A DNA stretch of 13,690 nt from Bacteroidaceae bacterium (GCA_900768625.1 CAAGDO010000030.1:1-13690), one strand, 5' to 3'; positions 1 to 7,889 are shown, numbered from the stretch's first letter. The notes: a model not told the origin generated them from the sequence alone. Program-made: numbers and translations.

Positions 1-34
1 ATTGGTTTTGCATCCTTGAATTTACCCACAGCGG

Positions 35-181
35 GCGAAGCACGCCATTAACGACAATTTCCACGGCTACGCTGTGGAAAAACCATTAAAGCCCATTGGG
101 GCATAGCATACAAAGAAAAATTTAATGACCATTAATGGCTTTGGCGGCTATTCATGTTAAGAAACCGCGCGAAGCGCAAAT
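35..181 (+). repeat. Dispersed intergenic repeat, left copy
   Basis: This stretch is repeated in the same orientation at 13181-13328. The copies share exact blocks such as GCACGCCATTAACGACAATT, AACCATTAAAGCCCATTG, GAAACCGCGC and AAGCGCAAAT, with substitutions and small indels between them. The element contains several CATTAATG/CATTCATG-like words, some in inverted orientation. In both places it sits upstream of a TACCTTTG promoter and a gene. Short reading frames across it are in different frames in the two copies, so it is unlikely to code for protein. The rest of 1-330 shows nothing else recognisable. Confidence 0.75.
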
Positions 182-330
182 ATGGAACTGTTGCACAGGA
201 AATCCAGTTCTCAGAATTTTACCGGACAGCAATATTTTCCAATCGCTACAGCTCACCAAAATTCCGTACATAAAAAACAGAAGCGCACACGTCGGCTTTA
301 CCCGAAATTGCAAACAACCTGCGAAAAAAC

Positions 331-361
331 TTGCAAAAACATGCTGAAAATCTTACCTTTG
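331..361 (+). promoter_or_regulatory. Bacteroidetes-type promoter for the GH95 gene
   Basis: TTGC at 331-334 and TACCTTTG at 354-361 are separated by 19 bp. This matches the Bacteroidetes sigma-70 (SigABfr) layout of TTTG/TTG, 19-21 bp, TAnnTTTG. The predicted transcript would start near 368 and leave a leader of about 75 nt before the ATG at 445. Confidence 0.7.
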
Positions 362-444
362 CAGCATGCGATGCGCAGAAGGCCAAGGCCTTCCATGCTT
401 TATCCGGGAAATCCAAACTAACAAATAACCTTTACAAACCAACA

Positions 445-3396
445 ATGAAGAGATTCACACTTTTCTTCCTCGCATTGTTCGCCTGCCTCATGGTGGGTGC
501 ACAAAGCTCGTTGCCTGATTTCTCCACGGAGGATAGTCCTGTCTTCTATCCCGTGAAATTCAAGTCGGGCAGTGCCTACCTGGGCGACCAGGGTTCCGGC
601 AGAAACATGAAGACCATGGGTTCTTCCTCCGACGCCACCCAGTTCCAGTTCATCGGAACCCAGGAGGGCTTCGTGATGAAGAGTAAATCCGGCAACTACG
701 TGAGCTTCACCGGCTCCGGCAATGACGGACGTTTCACCACGACCGCTTCGCTCAACGAAGCTGCCCAACTGACCATCATCGACGGCACCGCACGCAACTA
801 TTTCGAAATCCAGCGCGTGGGCCAGGGTAAGAGCATGAACCAGTGGGGTGGCACAGGCGCCGGAAAGGAACTCGGCGAATGGAACTCCGGCGACGGCAAC
901 AACCAGCTCTTCTTCGTGGGCGCCAACAACTTCGAGCCCGATGAATACAAGACGGTGAAGCAAGGCACACGCCCCACGGACATCAGCGACTTCGCCCTTT
1001 GGTACAACGTGCCCGTGGCACACACCAATGTCAGCGACACCTGGATGGAATATGCCCTTCCCTTGGGCAACGGCCAGCTTGGTGCCACCTTCCGAGGCGG
1101 TATCCTGAGAGACGAAATCCAGTTCAACGAAAAGACCCTCTGGCAGGGAACGAACGGCAGCTGTGGTTCAGGTTCTGCCAATGAGCCTTTTGGCCGCGGA
1201 TGGTACCAGAACTTCGGTTCCATCATCGTCAAGGACAAGAGCGGAGCTTTCTCGCTCAACGACAACACGAAGCCCGTCATGGACTACGTTCGCTACCTTG
1301 ACATCATCAACGGCGTGGGCGGTGTGAACTACAAGAGCACCGACGAGGCTACGACCTACACCCGCCGCTACTTCACTTCGGCCACCGACCACGTGCTCGT
1401 GGCCCACTACGAAGCTCAGGGCACTGACAAGCTCATGCTCAACATCACCTACGATCCCGACCGTCTGATCGGTGCCGGAGCCGTGACCTACGCCGAAGCC
1501 GGAGCCACCTTCAGCGGCAAGATGAACACCGTTTCGTACAACACCGCCTTCAAGGTGCTGGCCAGCAAGGGTGCCACCGTCACCACGACGGACAAGGGTA
1601 TCGTCGTGGAGAACGCTGAGTGGGTCAACGTCGTGATGGCTGCCGTGACCGACTATGATGCCACGAAGACCGGCTGCGTGAGCGGCGAAAGCATCGACGA
1701 CCTCGCCAAGACCGTACAGGACCGCCTCAAGGCTGCCACCGCCAAGAGCTACGAAACGTTGCTCGAAGACCACGTGGCTGCTTTCAGTGCACTGATGAAC
1801 CGCGTAAGCCTCAACCTCGGTACCGTTTCGCAGAAGACGACCGAAGCCCTCATCAAGTACTACGCCAACACCTCCAACCAGAAGAAGAACGATGCTCTCT
1901 ATCTCGAAAGCCTCTACTTCCAGTATGGCCGATACCTGACCGTGGGTGCCAACCTCGACGCTTCCATCCATGCTCCCAGCAACCTCCAGGGTATCTGGAA
2001 CGACCGTTCGAACACGAACTTCTGGCACTGCGACGTGCATGCCGACATCAACGTCCAAATGAACTACTGGCCTGCCGACCCGACCAACCTGAGCGAAATG
2101 CACCTGCCTTTCCTCAACCATATCATCGACCTCGCCACTGCCCCCAACTCTCCTTGGGTTGCTTTGGCCCAGCGCATCAAGAGCGGCACAAAGGGTTGGA
2201 CCGTGGCTGTGGAGAACAATATCTTCGGCGGTACGACCACTTGGTGCAATGACCAGATCAAGACGCTCGGCGCATGGTACTGCAACCACCTCTGGCGCTA
2301 CTACAAGTACACGCTCGACCGCGACTTCCTCAAGCGCGCCCTCCCCGTGATGTACCAGAACGCACTCTTCACCAAGAGCATCGCCACAAAGGACAGCAAG
2401 GGTCTCTACGAGATCAAGAACGAATGGAGCCCCGAACACGGACCCACCGACGTGACGGCCTTTGCCCAGCAGACGGCCTACGAAGGACTCGACAACCTCT
2501 TCAAGGGTCATGAGGAACTCGGCAAGGAGTCTCCTCTCACCGACGATCAGATGCAGCAGCTCTCTGACCTCTACAAGAACTTCGACCGCGGTCTTTGGGT
2601 GGAGAAATACAACTCCAAGGACAACATCAGCGAGTGGAAGAACAACAAGCTCTCTGACCAGGGCCACCGCCACCTCTCCCACCTCATGTGTCTCTACCCC
2701 TTCGCTCAGGTGAGCGCATTCGACACCAGCGTTGAAGGCAAGAAGTTCTTCCAGGCTGCCTACAACGGACAGATTGCCCGTAACGGTGACGTGACAGGAT
2801 GGTCTATGGGTTGGCAGACGAACACCTACGCCCGCTGCCTCGACGGCAACAAGGCTCACAGCAACCTCACCCGCGCCCTCCATCACTCCGGTTCCTACGA
2901 GATCCAGATGTCAAACTACGGTGGTTGCTACTATAACCTCTTCGACGCTCACTCTCCCTTCCAGATTGACGGTAACTACGGTTGCACCAGCGGTGTGGCA
3001 GAAATGCTGCTCCAGAGCTACGACGACGTGGTGACGATTCTTCCCGCTCTCCCCTCTGCATGGAGAAGAGGTAGCGTGAAGGGTCTCAAGGCTCAGGGTA
3101 ACTACACCGTGGACATCGAATGGACCAGCCTCAAGCCCACAACGGTGAAGGTGACCAACAACATCGACAAGGACCGCATGGTGAGCCTCCGCTACGACAA
3201 CAAGGTGGAATCATACCCCATCAAGGCCAACGAAACGCTGACATTCGACCTCTCTACGGGTCTGCCCACTTCCATCTCCGGAGTTGTGGCTGGCGTGACC
3301 ACAGAAAAGGTCATCTACGACCTGAGCGGCCGTCGCATCAGCAAGGTGGAGCACCCGGGCGTTTACGTCGTAAACGGCGAGAAGGTTCTCTATTGA
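445..3396 (+). CDS. Secreted GH95 family alpha-L-fucosidase-type glycoside hydrolase
   Basis: This 983-residue protein probably removes alpha-1,2-linked L-fucose (or a related sugar) from host or plant glycans by inverting hydrolysis, the usual GH95 chemistry. It begins with a signal peptide (MKRFTLFFLALFACLMVG, then AQS), so it is exported. Residues of about 20-165 form an extra N-terminal domain that looks beta-trefoil-like (inference). The GH95 region starts near WYNVPVAHTNVSDTWMEYAL with the family motif PLGNGQLGATFRGG. Catalytic-region motifs are DINVQMNYW (534-542), EWSPEHGP (660-667, candidate acid E664) and FQIDGNYG, with D842 aligning with the family's catalytic Asp. The C-terminus (YDLSGRRISK, then GVYVVNGEKV) resembles the short sorting-like tails of Prevotella secreted enzymes. 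The ATG at 445 is chosen because it opens the signal peptide and follows A-rich sequence; an upstream in-frame TTG at 331 lies in the promoter. No SusC/SusD genes are adjacent, so it is not visibly part of a utilisation locus. Some GH95 enzymes act on L-galactose. Confidence 0.9.
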   Translation: MKRFTLFFLALFACLMVGAQSSLPDFSTEDSPVFYPVKFKSGSAYLGDQGSGRNMKTMGSSSDATQFQFIGTQEGFVMKSKSGNYVSFTGSGNDGRFTTTASLNEAAQLTIIDGTARNYFEIQRVGQGKSMNQWGGTGAGKELGEWNSGDGNNQLFFVGANNFEPDEYKTVKQGTRPTDISDFALWYNVPVAHTNVSDTWMEYALPLGNGQLGATFRGGILRDEIQFNEKTLWQGTNGSCGSGSANEPFGRGWYQNFGSIIVKDKSGAFSLNDNTKPVMDYVRYLDIINGVGGVNYKSTDEATTYTRRYFTSATDHVLVAHYEAQGTDKLMLNITYDPDRLIGAGAVTYAEAGATFSGKMNTVSYNTAFKVLASKGATVTTTDKGIVVENAEWVNVVMAAVTDYDATKTGCVSGESIDDLAKTVQDRLKAATAKSYETLLEDHVAAFSALMNRVSLNLGTVSQKTTEALIKYYANTSNQKKNDALYLESLYFQYGRYLTVGANLDASIHAPSNLQGIWNDRSNTNFWHCDVHADINVQMNYWPADPTNLSEMHLPFLNHIIDLATAPNSPWVALAQRIKSGTKGWTVAVENNIFGGTTTWCNDQIKTLGAWYCNHLWRYYKYTLDRDFLKRALPVMYQNALFTKSIATKDSKGLYEIKNEWSPEHGPTDVTAFAQQTAYEGLDNLFKGHEELGKESPLTDDQMQQLSDLYKNFDRGLWVEKYNSKDNISEWKNNKLSDQGHRHLSHLMCLYPFAQVSAFDTSVEGKKFFQAAYNGQIARNGDVTGWSMGWQTNTYARCLDGNKAHSNLTRALHHSGSYEIQMSNYGGCYYNLFDAHSPFQIDGNYGCTSGVAEMLLQSYDDVVTILPALPSAWRRGSVKGLKAQGNYTVDIEWTSLKPTTVKVTNNIDKDRMVSLRYDNKVESYPIKANETLTFDLSTGLPTSISGVVAGVTTEKVIYDLSGRRISKVEHPGVYVVNGEKVLY

Positions 3397-3413
3397 CTGA
3401 CTGATTCCCTTTT

Positions 3414-3528
3414 CCCCTCTTGGGGATAAGAAGTAACGCGTAATTGCCATTCATTTTCCCGTTCATTCCAGCTTCGCCCAGCATATGCGGAGCAGCTGAA
3501 GGAACAGGAAAAGGAATGGCAATTTTTC
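3414..3528 (+). terminator. Long hairpin terminator after the GH95 gene
   Basis: A small CCCC-TCTT-GGGG hairpin (3414-3425) is followed by a much larger one. Its left arm is 3443-3473, its right arm 3495-3524 and its loop 21 nt. The arms pair over about 30 positions with three mismatches and one bulge, and a TTTTT run follows. The position just after the stop codon fits a Rho-independent terminator. The unusual length also allows a small palindromic repeat element. Confidence 0.75.
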
Positions 3529-3539
3529 GTTTCTTGGAT

Positions 3540-3632
3540 GATAAGCAGGTGTTCGAAATTATTTTACGATCAGCTGTTGTTGAAGTCGTCTAAACTTTTC
3601 TGACGAAAGTTTGATTCAGACGCCTACTTATC
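3540..3632. repeat. Short element A with inverted ends (GATAAGYAGGYG family)
   Basis: It starts with GATAAGCAGGTGTTCGAAAT and ends with GACGCCTACTTATC, whose reverse complement GATAAGTAGGCGTC nearly matches the start. Inside are ACGATCAGC (shared with element C) and an inner hairpin, AAACTTT/AAAGTTT. Related elements lie at 9305-9350 and 10161-10230. Confidence 0.65.
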
Positions 3633-3666
3633 GCCATCAAACGCCGCAAGTTTGCTGGATTTTCCG

Positions 3667-3674
3667 TACCTTCG
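3667..3674 (+). promoter_or_regulatory. Possible -7 box for the AAA-ATPase-like/PD-(D/E)XK gene
   Basis: TACCTTCG differs at one base from TAnnTTTG. No well-spaced upstream TTTG box is visible: the nearest, at 3651-3654, is only 12 bp away. The call rests on position, about 75 bp before the chosen ATG. Confidence 0.35.
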
Positions 3675-3748
3675 CAAACATATGATGCCATGCATTGAGA
3701 TTCATCAGCTCAAGATGCGATTTGGCAATGACTAAAGTGCGCACAACT

Positions 3749-5314
3749 ATGACCAGAAGAAGATACCCCGTGGGCATTCAGACATTCTCTGAAATCCGCA
3801 CCAAAGGCTACGTATACATTGACAAGACCGAACACGTGTATAACTTGGCAAATGGCGACTCAAAATACAATTTTCTGAGTCGCCCCCGACGTTTCGGCAA
3901 ATCCTTGCTCACGTCGACTTTCCACAGCTATTTTTCGGGGCAGAAAGAACTTTTCAAAGGACTGGCCATAGAGAAACTGGAAAAAGAATGGACTGCCTAT
4001 CCTGTCCTCCACTTCGACATGAGTCTGGGCAAACATCTGGGCAAGGACGAACTGACCGACTTCCTTTTGTATCTCATAGAGCAGAACGAAAAGCCTTTCG
4101 GCATAAACAACGATTCCACTTCCCCCAACATACGTCTGGCAAACCTTATCCGCACAGCTTATGAACAGACAGGACAACAAGTGGTCGTACTGATTGACGA
4201 ATATGACGCACCGCTGCTCGACGTTATGCACAAGGAAGAGTATCTGGACGAACTTCGCTTCATGATGCGCAATTTCTATAGTCCGCTCAAAGGATGCGAC
4301 ATGTTTCTTCGCTTTGTGTTCCTGACTGGCATCACCAAATTCTCGCAACTCAGCATCTTCAGCGAACTGAACAATATCGTCAACATCAGCATGGAAGGAG
4401 AATACGCCAGTATCTGTGGCATCACGCAGGATGAATTGCTCACACAAATGGACGAGGACGTGAAAGGGTTGGCTCTCAGTCTGAATCTGACGTATGACCA
4501 GACCGTGCTGAAACTCAAGGAAAACTACGACGGCTACCATTTCTGCTGGCCAGCACCCGACATCTACAATCCCTTCAGCCTGCTCAACGCTTTTGCAAGA
4601 AGCAGAATCGACAGCTACTGGTTCGAATCCGGCACCCCTTCCTATCTCATCGAAATGATGAAAAAGCACAAGATGTTGCCCTCAAAAATCGGTAGCACCC
4701 GCGCCAAATCATCCTCCTTTGATGCTCCCACGCATCAAGCCTCATCGCTCCTCCCCCTACTCTATCAGAGCGGCTATCTGACCATCAAGGACTACAACCC
4801 CGAGATTGGAACCTACACACTCGACCTTCCGAACAAGGAAATACGTATCGGCCTTTTCGAATGCCTGCTCCCCAACTACGTCGAGGAAGAGACGGACAAC
4901 GCAAAAGTCCTTGCCGGCGACCTTTCGATTCTCATCAAACAGGGCCATATGGATTCGGCCATGCAGTTGCTGCAAAAGTACCTTTCCACTGTGCCCTACT
5001 GCGACAACACACTCTACGAAGGGCACTACCAACAAATGCTCTACGTCATCTTCACTTTGCTCACTGGCTATCAGATCACCGTGGAACAACGCACCCAGAA
5101 AGGACGAACGGACATGACCATCGAAACCGCCGACCGCATCTACATCATCGAAATCAAGTTCAACCACTCTGCACAAGATGCTTTGGCCCAAATCAACGCC
5201 AACAACTATGCTGCAGCTTTCGCCTTGAAAGGAAAAAGCATAACCAAAGTGGGTATCGGCTTCAACGTGGAACAGAATCGAAACATGACGGATTGGGTGA
5301 TTGAAACCCTATGA
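3749..5314 (+). CDS. AAA-ATPase-like / PD-(D/E)XK nuclease-domain protein (PF09820-DUF1703 type)
   Basis: This 521-residue protein belongs to a family present in many copies in Bacteroidales genomes; its biological role is not established. The N-terminal half matches the AAA-ATPase-like domain: RRYPVGIQTFSEIR at the start, then RPRRFGKSLL (G50-K51-S52), a degenerate Walker A loop lacking the standard GxxxxGK spacing, and VVLIDEYDAP (D150-E151) as Walker B. The C-terminus carries a PD-(D/E)XK nuclease signature: GRTD (D455), IIEIK (E468, K470) and a downstream Gln in AQINANNYA (Q481). The catalytic residues are intact, so DNA cleavage is plausible but inferred. Related proteins normally begin at MTRRRYPVGIQ, so 3749 is preferred; ATG 3728 and TTG 3695 are in-frame alternatives. 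It is a single-gene unit bounded by element A and a terminator. Base composition is less GC-rich than the GH95 gene. Confidence 0.87.
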   Translation: MTRRRYPVGIQTFSEIRTKGYVYIDKTEHVYNLANGDSKYNFLSRPRRFGKSLLTSTFHSYFSGQKELFKGLAIEKLEKEWTAYPVLHFDMSLGKHLGKDELTDFLLYLIEQNEKPFGINNDSTSPNIRLANLIRTAYEQTGQQVVVLIDEYDAPLLDVMHKEEYLDELRFMMRNFYSPLKGCDMFLRFVFLTGITKFSQLSIFSELNNIVNISMEGEYASICGITQDELLTQMDEDVKGLALSLNLTYDQTVLKLKENYDGYHFCWPAPDIYNPFSLLNAFARSRIDSYWFESGTPSYLIEMMKKHKMLPSKIGSTRAKSSSFDAPTHQASSLLPLLYQSGYLTIKDYNPEIGTYTLDLPNKEIRIGLFECLLPNYVEEETDNAKVLAGDLSILIKQGHMDSAMQLLQKYLSTVPYCDNTLYEGHYQQMLYVIFTLLTGYQITVEQRTQKGRTDMTIETADRIYIIEIKFNHSAQDALAQINANNYAAAFALKGKSITKVGIGFNVEQNRNMTDWVIETL

Positions 5315-5327
5315 GACGAATACGGAA

Positions 5328-5392
5328 AAGCGTGTAACCACCCCCATGCTTCAGCTCTTCTGAAGAATGGTCGTGGTTACACGCTTCTTTTT
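5328..5392. terminator. Bidirectional terminator between convergent genes
   Basis: AAGCGTGTAACCAC (5328-5341) pairs perfectly with GTGGTTACACGCTT (5373-5386). A nested CTTCAG/CTGAAG hairpin sits in the loop. A T-rich run (CTTTTTCT) follows on the + strand, and the A-run on the left (GGAAAAG) gives a T-run for the opposite strand. It lies between the stops of two converging genes. Confidence 0.85.
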
Positions 5393-5435
5393 CTCCCTTA
5401 CGCTCCGCCGATGAACGACGCAGGGCATGTGTGCA

Positions 5436-6788
5436 TCACACGCTGGGCAAAGAATGACCGTTGATCTTGCGGTAGAGGTCAAGGGCATAGACATCAGTCA
5501 TGCCGGAGAGATAGTCAAGCACGGCCATGAGGCGGTCGCCTTCGCGGGGCGCGTGCACCTCATACTGCGATGGCACTTGCGCCAGAAGGAGCTGGGAATA
5601 GGCTTTTGTGGGGGAGAGGACGGCGTCGGTCATCAGCTCAAGGAGAGTATAGATGATATGGTAACCCGCCAGGTCTACGTCCGTCACCTCTTTGCAGCAA
5701 TAGATTCGACCACGTGCGACGGCTTCGCACTTTCTGTAGGCATCGAGCAGAAGCGGGGGGATATGGTCGATGAGCGACCCCTGGAAGGTGCCGTCGAGGA
5801 TTTCCTCCTCATGGTTAAGGAAGACGGTGACGCAAGCCCTTTCCAGCGCGTTGATGACGCAGGAACGGTAGTAGACAATCTGGTCGTCAACGTCCGTGTC
5901 GGCGGAATAGGCGCAGCGGAGCCTTTCGCGTTCGTCGGGTTCGAAGAAGTCAAGGAAAAGTTCCATGGTCTGCTCGTCGGAGAGTAGACGGAGCTTGTGG
6001 GCATCTTCGATATCCATGATTTCATAGCAGATATCGTCGGCTGCCTCCACGAGATAGACCAACGGATGGCGGGCATAGAGCACGGAACCGTCCTTATTCT
6101 CCAGACAACGCAGGCCCAGTTCCGAAGCGATGTCGAGATACGTGCGCCGCTCGCTTTCAAAGAAGCCGAACTTCGGCTTCGCCACAGCGCGTTCCGAGCC
6201 ATAAGGATATTTCACGATGGAAGCCAGCGTGGCATAAGTCATCACGAATCCGCCGCGGCGGCGACCGTTGAAATGATATGTGAGCAGACGGAACGTGTTG
6301 GCATTACCGTCGAAACGCGTCATGTCGAGCCATTCCTCCTCGGTGAGCAGATGCCCGTCGGGCGTGACATGCTCGTGGAGCGCACTGCCCTTGCCTTCGC
6401 TGAAATAGGTGCGGATGGCCCGCTCTCCCGAATGGCCGAACGGCGGATTACCCATGTCGTGAGCCAGACATGCGGCACTCACAATGGCTCCCATACCCGT
6501 TATTTCCGTTTCCGCCAGTTCGGGATGACGCTGCATGAGCACACGGCTGATGTCGGTGCCCAACGAACGCCCGACACTCGACACCTCAAGGCTGTGGGTC
6601 AGACGGTTATGGACGAACACGCTGCCCGGAAGGGGAAACACCTGGGTCTTGTTCTGCATACGTCGGAAAGCGGCCGAAAAGATCAGACGGTCGTAGTCGC
6701 GCTGAAATTCCGTACGCCGTTCTTCCAGCGGTTTCTGCTTGTTCTCCTTACCCAATCGCTTGGAGGATATGAGGGTTTGCCAGTTCAT
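5436..6788 (-). CDS. dgt: Deoxyguanosinetriphosphate triphosphohydrolase (dGTPase, HD superfamily)
   Basis: The 450-residue cytoplasmic enzyme hydrolyses dGTP (or related dNTPs) to the nucleoside and triphosphate, trimming dNTP pools. The N-terminus has the family signature RDYDRLIFSAAFRRMQNKTQ (31-50), followed by NRLTHSLEVS with H65. The HD pair is in AACLAHDMGNPPFGHSG (H110-D111), and the distal metal ligand is in LVEAADDICYEIMD (D251 or D252). Together these give the H...HD...D set of an active metal-dependent phosphohydrolase. Length and end points match bacterial dGTPases. The ATG at 6788 immediately precedes NWQTLISSKR, and no upstream in-frame start is better. The gene is monocistronic and converges on the PD-(D/E)XK gene. 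Exact substrate preference cannot be read from sequence. Confidence 0.93.
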   Translation of the reverse strand: MNWQTLISSKRLGKENKQKPLEERRTEFQRDYDRLIFSAAFRRMQNKTQVFPLPGSVFVHNRLTHSLEVSSVGRSLGTDISRVLMQRHPELAETEITGMGAIVSAACLAHDMGNPPFGHSGERAIRTYFSEGKGSALHEHVTPDGHLLTEEEWLDMTRFDGNANTFRLLTYHFNGRRRGGFVMTYATLASIVKYPYGSERAVAKPKFGFFESERRTYLDIASELGLRCLENKDGSVLYARHPLVYLVEAADDICYEIMDIEDAHKLRLLSDEQTMELFLDFFEPDERERLRCAYSADTDVDDQIVYYRSCVINALERACVTVFLNHEEEILDGTFQGSLIDHIPPLLLDAYRKCEAVARGRIYCCKEVTDVDLAGYHIIYTLLELMTDAVLSPTKAYSQLLLAQVPSQYEVHAPREGDRLMAVLDYLSGMTDVYALDLYRKINGHSLPSV

Positions 6789-6819
6789 TGTGGTTGATGT
6801 GTCAAAAATTCTTTCGGGG

Positions 6820-6827
6820 CAAATTTA
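6820..6827 (-). promoter_or_regulatory. -7 box for dgt
   Basis: Read on the - strand this is TAAATTTG, matching TAnnTTTG, about 32 bp upstream of the dgt ATG. A convincing -33 box is not visible at the right spacing. Confidence 0.5.
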
Positions 6828-7054
6828 CGAAAAAAGCCTGATTGGTGATGACGTATGGCTTTTCTTTTGGCGTGCTGCGCGCGCTGGTTTCCAACGTCAA
6901 GAACGCAAGTCAACAGATATCCAGATACAAACAACAGGCTTGCGCCTTTCGGATATACCTACTAAGAACAAGCCTACAAGGACTTCGAAAGTCCCAAATT
7001 CGCCACATCATCTGTGGTCAAGAAACATCTCCGGTTCTTCTATGATTTGCTTAT

Positions 7055-7177
7055 AAATGAGCTGAGGACCAAGCGGAAGCCGATGTTGTTGTTGCGATTA
7101 GAGGGGCTATTGCCATTACGATTAGCCACACGGCAATTGCGAGCATTGTTGTTCCAACTACCACCACGGTTCACCCG
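7055..7177 (-). repeat. DGR template repeat (TR)
   Basis: Read on the - strand from 7177, one frame gives RVNRGGSWNNNARNCRVANR and then NGNSPSNRNNNIGFRLVLSS. This is the hallmark C-terminal variable-region pattern of Bacteroides DGR target proteins (C-type lectin/FGE-like fold, ending GFRL). Twelve of these 40 codons are Asn (AAC/AAT), the adenine-rich codons that DGR mutagenic reverse transcription diversifies. The frame has a TGA nine codons upstream (7204-7202), so it is not the end of a target gene and not in frame with the RT, which fits a non-coding template. It begins 2 bp after the RT stop codon. No matching variable repeat, target gene or avd gene is visible in the window. The rest of the gap to dgt (6828-7054) holds nothing recognisable beyond small inverted repeats. 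Confidence 0.82.
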
Positions 7178-7179
7178 TT

Positions 7180-7635
7180 TTATCCTATAGAGATGCTCTT
7201 TTCAATTATTCTCAAACAAAAAGATTTTGCATTGGCCTTGTTCACAAAATCGAACATGGAAGAAAAGCGTTGCAAACATTCCGTCTCCGACAACTCTCCA
7301 ATTTCGTTTTTCCGATTCAACTCTTCCACCTTATGCCTGAAACGTTGTCTGCTTAGATGATTCAAACGTAAATAATAAGGATAGACCACATACCCCAAGA
7401 AGGGTATACCGAACTTCGTACGATTCATAATCATAGGATGAAATTGCAAACAAAGCTTTTGTCCTACATATTCTTGCAATTGAATCCCCTTCCGTTTCAA
7501 TCTCTCCTTATCATTGTCAAATATGACTATATCATCCATATAACGAACAAAAGCATTCACATGCGACTGCTCCAACAAATAATGATCAGCAACAGAAAAA
7601 TAATGATTCGCAAAATACTGGCTTGAGAGATGTTT
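7180..7635 (-). pseudogene. DGR reverse transcriptase, 5'-truncated remnant
   Basis: The recognisable RT sequence starts at LSSQYFANHYF (about 7629), the region of RT motif 4, where DGR enzymes carry a GxxxSQ signature. It continues through FVRYMDDIVIF, the catalytic YMDD of motif 5, and FGIPFLGYVVYP, a DGR-like thumb-side motif, to the stop at 7182-7180. The full family is usually 300-400 residues; here only about 150 remain. Motifs 1-3 are absent and the frame closes at 7665-7663 without a usable start. A TTG at 7578 could start a 132-residue fragment, but it would omit the conserved LSSQYFAN segment. The Gly-Asn expected before LSSQ reads as Lys-His, so the break lies at about 7630. The product cannot be an active polymerase. 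The template repeat follows directly on the same strand. Confidence 0.82.
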
Positions 7636-7787
7636 TCTGTTTTTATACCTTCTTATGCACGATCAGTGGAAATGTAACCCATATCCCAGCGGATATTTCC
7701 ACATCGAATATATGCTCAAAACGACTTTGTGAAGTAAGAGCCTGTCATTTTGGGGAAAGAGAACGAATGTATAAGAAGGTTTTCAAA
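7636..7787. other. Non-coding junction between the DGR remnant and the ATPase promoter
   Basis: No gene is recognisable. An 8-bp perfect inverted repeat, GTGGAAAT (7666-7673) and ATTTCCAC (7695-7702), forms a possible hairpin with a 21-nt loop. The 5' end of the RT gene should lie here on the - strand, but the sequence has no RT similarity that I can see, so this is where the deletion or insertion joined unrelated DNA. Confidence 0.5.
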
Positions 7788-7880
7788 TTTATTTGTTTGG
7801 AAAAAATCGAATTTCAGCGATTTATTTATTTGGAAAAAGTCGAATTTCAGCGATCTATTTGTTTGGAAAATTCCAATTTG
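7788..7880 (+). repeat. 33-bp tandem repeats upstream of the DUF4143 ATPase gene
   Basis: Two nearly identical 33-bp units (7788-7820 and 7821-7853) are followed by a partial third that diverges after TCTATTTGTTTGGAAAA. Each contains TATTTRTTTGGAAAA and GAATTTCAGCGA or a decayed form of it. The TTTG promoter box falls in the third unit. The units also read as an 11-residue repeat (FICLEKIEFQR), but with no sign of a real gene. Confidence 0.85.
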
Positions 7881-7889
7881 CTACCTTTG
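7858..7889 (+). promoter_or_regulatory. Promoter of the DUF4143 ATPase gene
   Basis: TTTG at 7858-7861 and TACCTTTG at 7882-7889 are separated by 20 bp, an excellent Bacteroidetes match. The predicted leader is only about 25 nt. Additional TTTG boxes in the upstream repeat units lack their own -7 box. Confidence 0.75.

Noticed and set aside
1168..2886. 572-codon open frame on the - strand inside the GH95 gene
   Set aside because: It lies wholly antisense to a well-supported gene, is rich in Val, Glu, Gly and His as expected from a GC-rich shadow, and shows no family motif.
5997..6797. 266-codon + strand frame antisense to dgt
   Set aside because: It is a shadow frame with no family resemblance; dgt has its full set of motifs on the - strand.
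7042..7204. Template-repeat frame as the end of a real DGR target protein
   Set aside because: A TGA lies nine codons upstream of the conserved part and no lectin or FGE-like domain precedes it, so it is read as a template and not a variable repeat.
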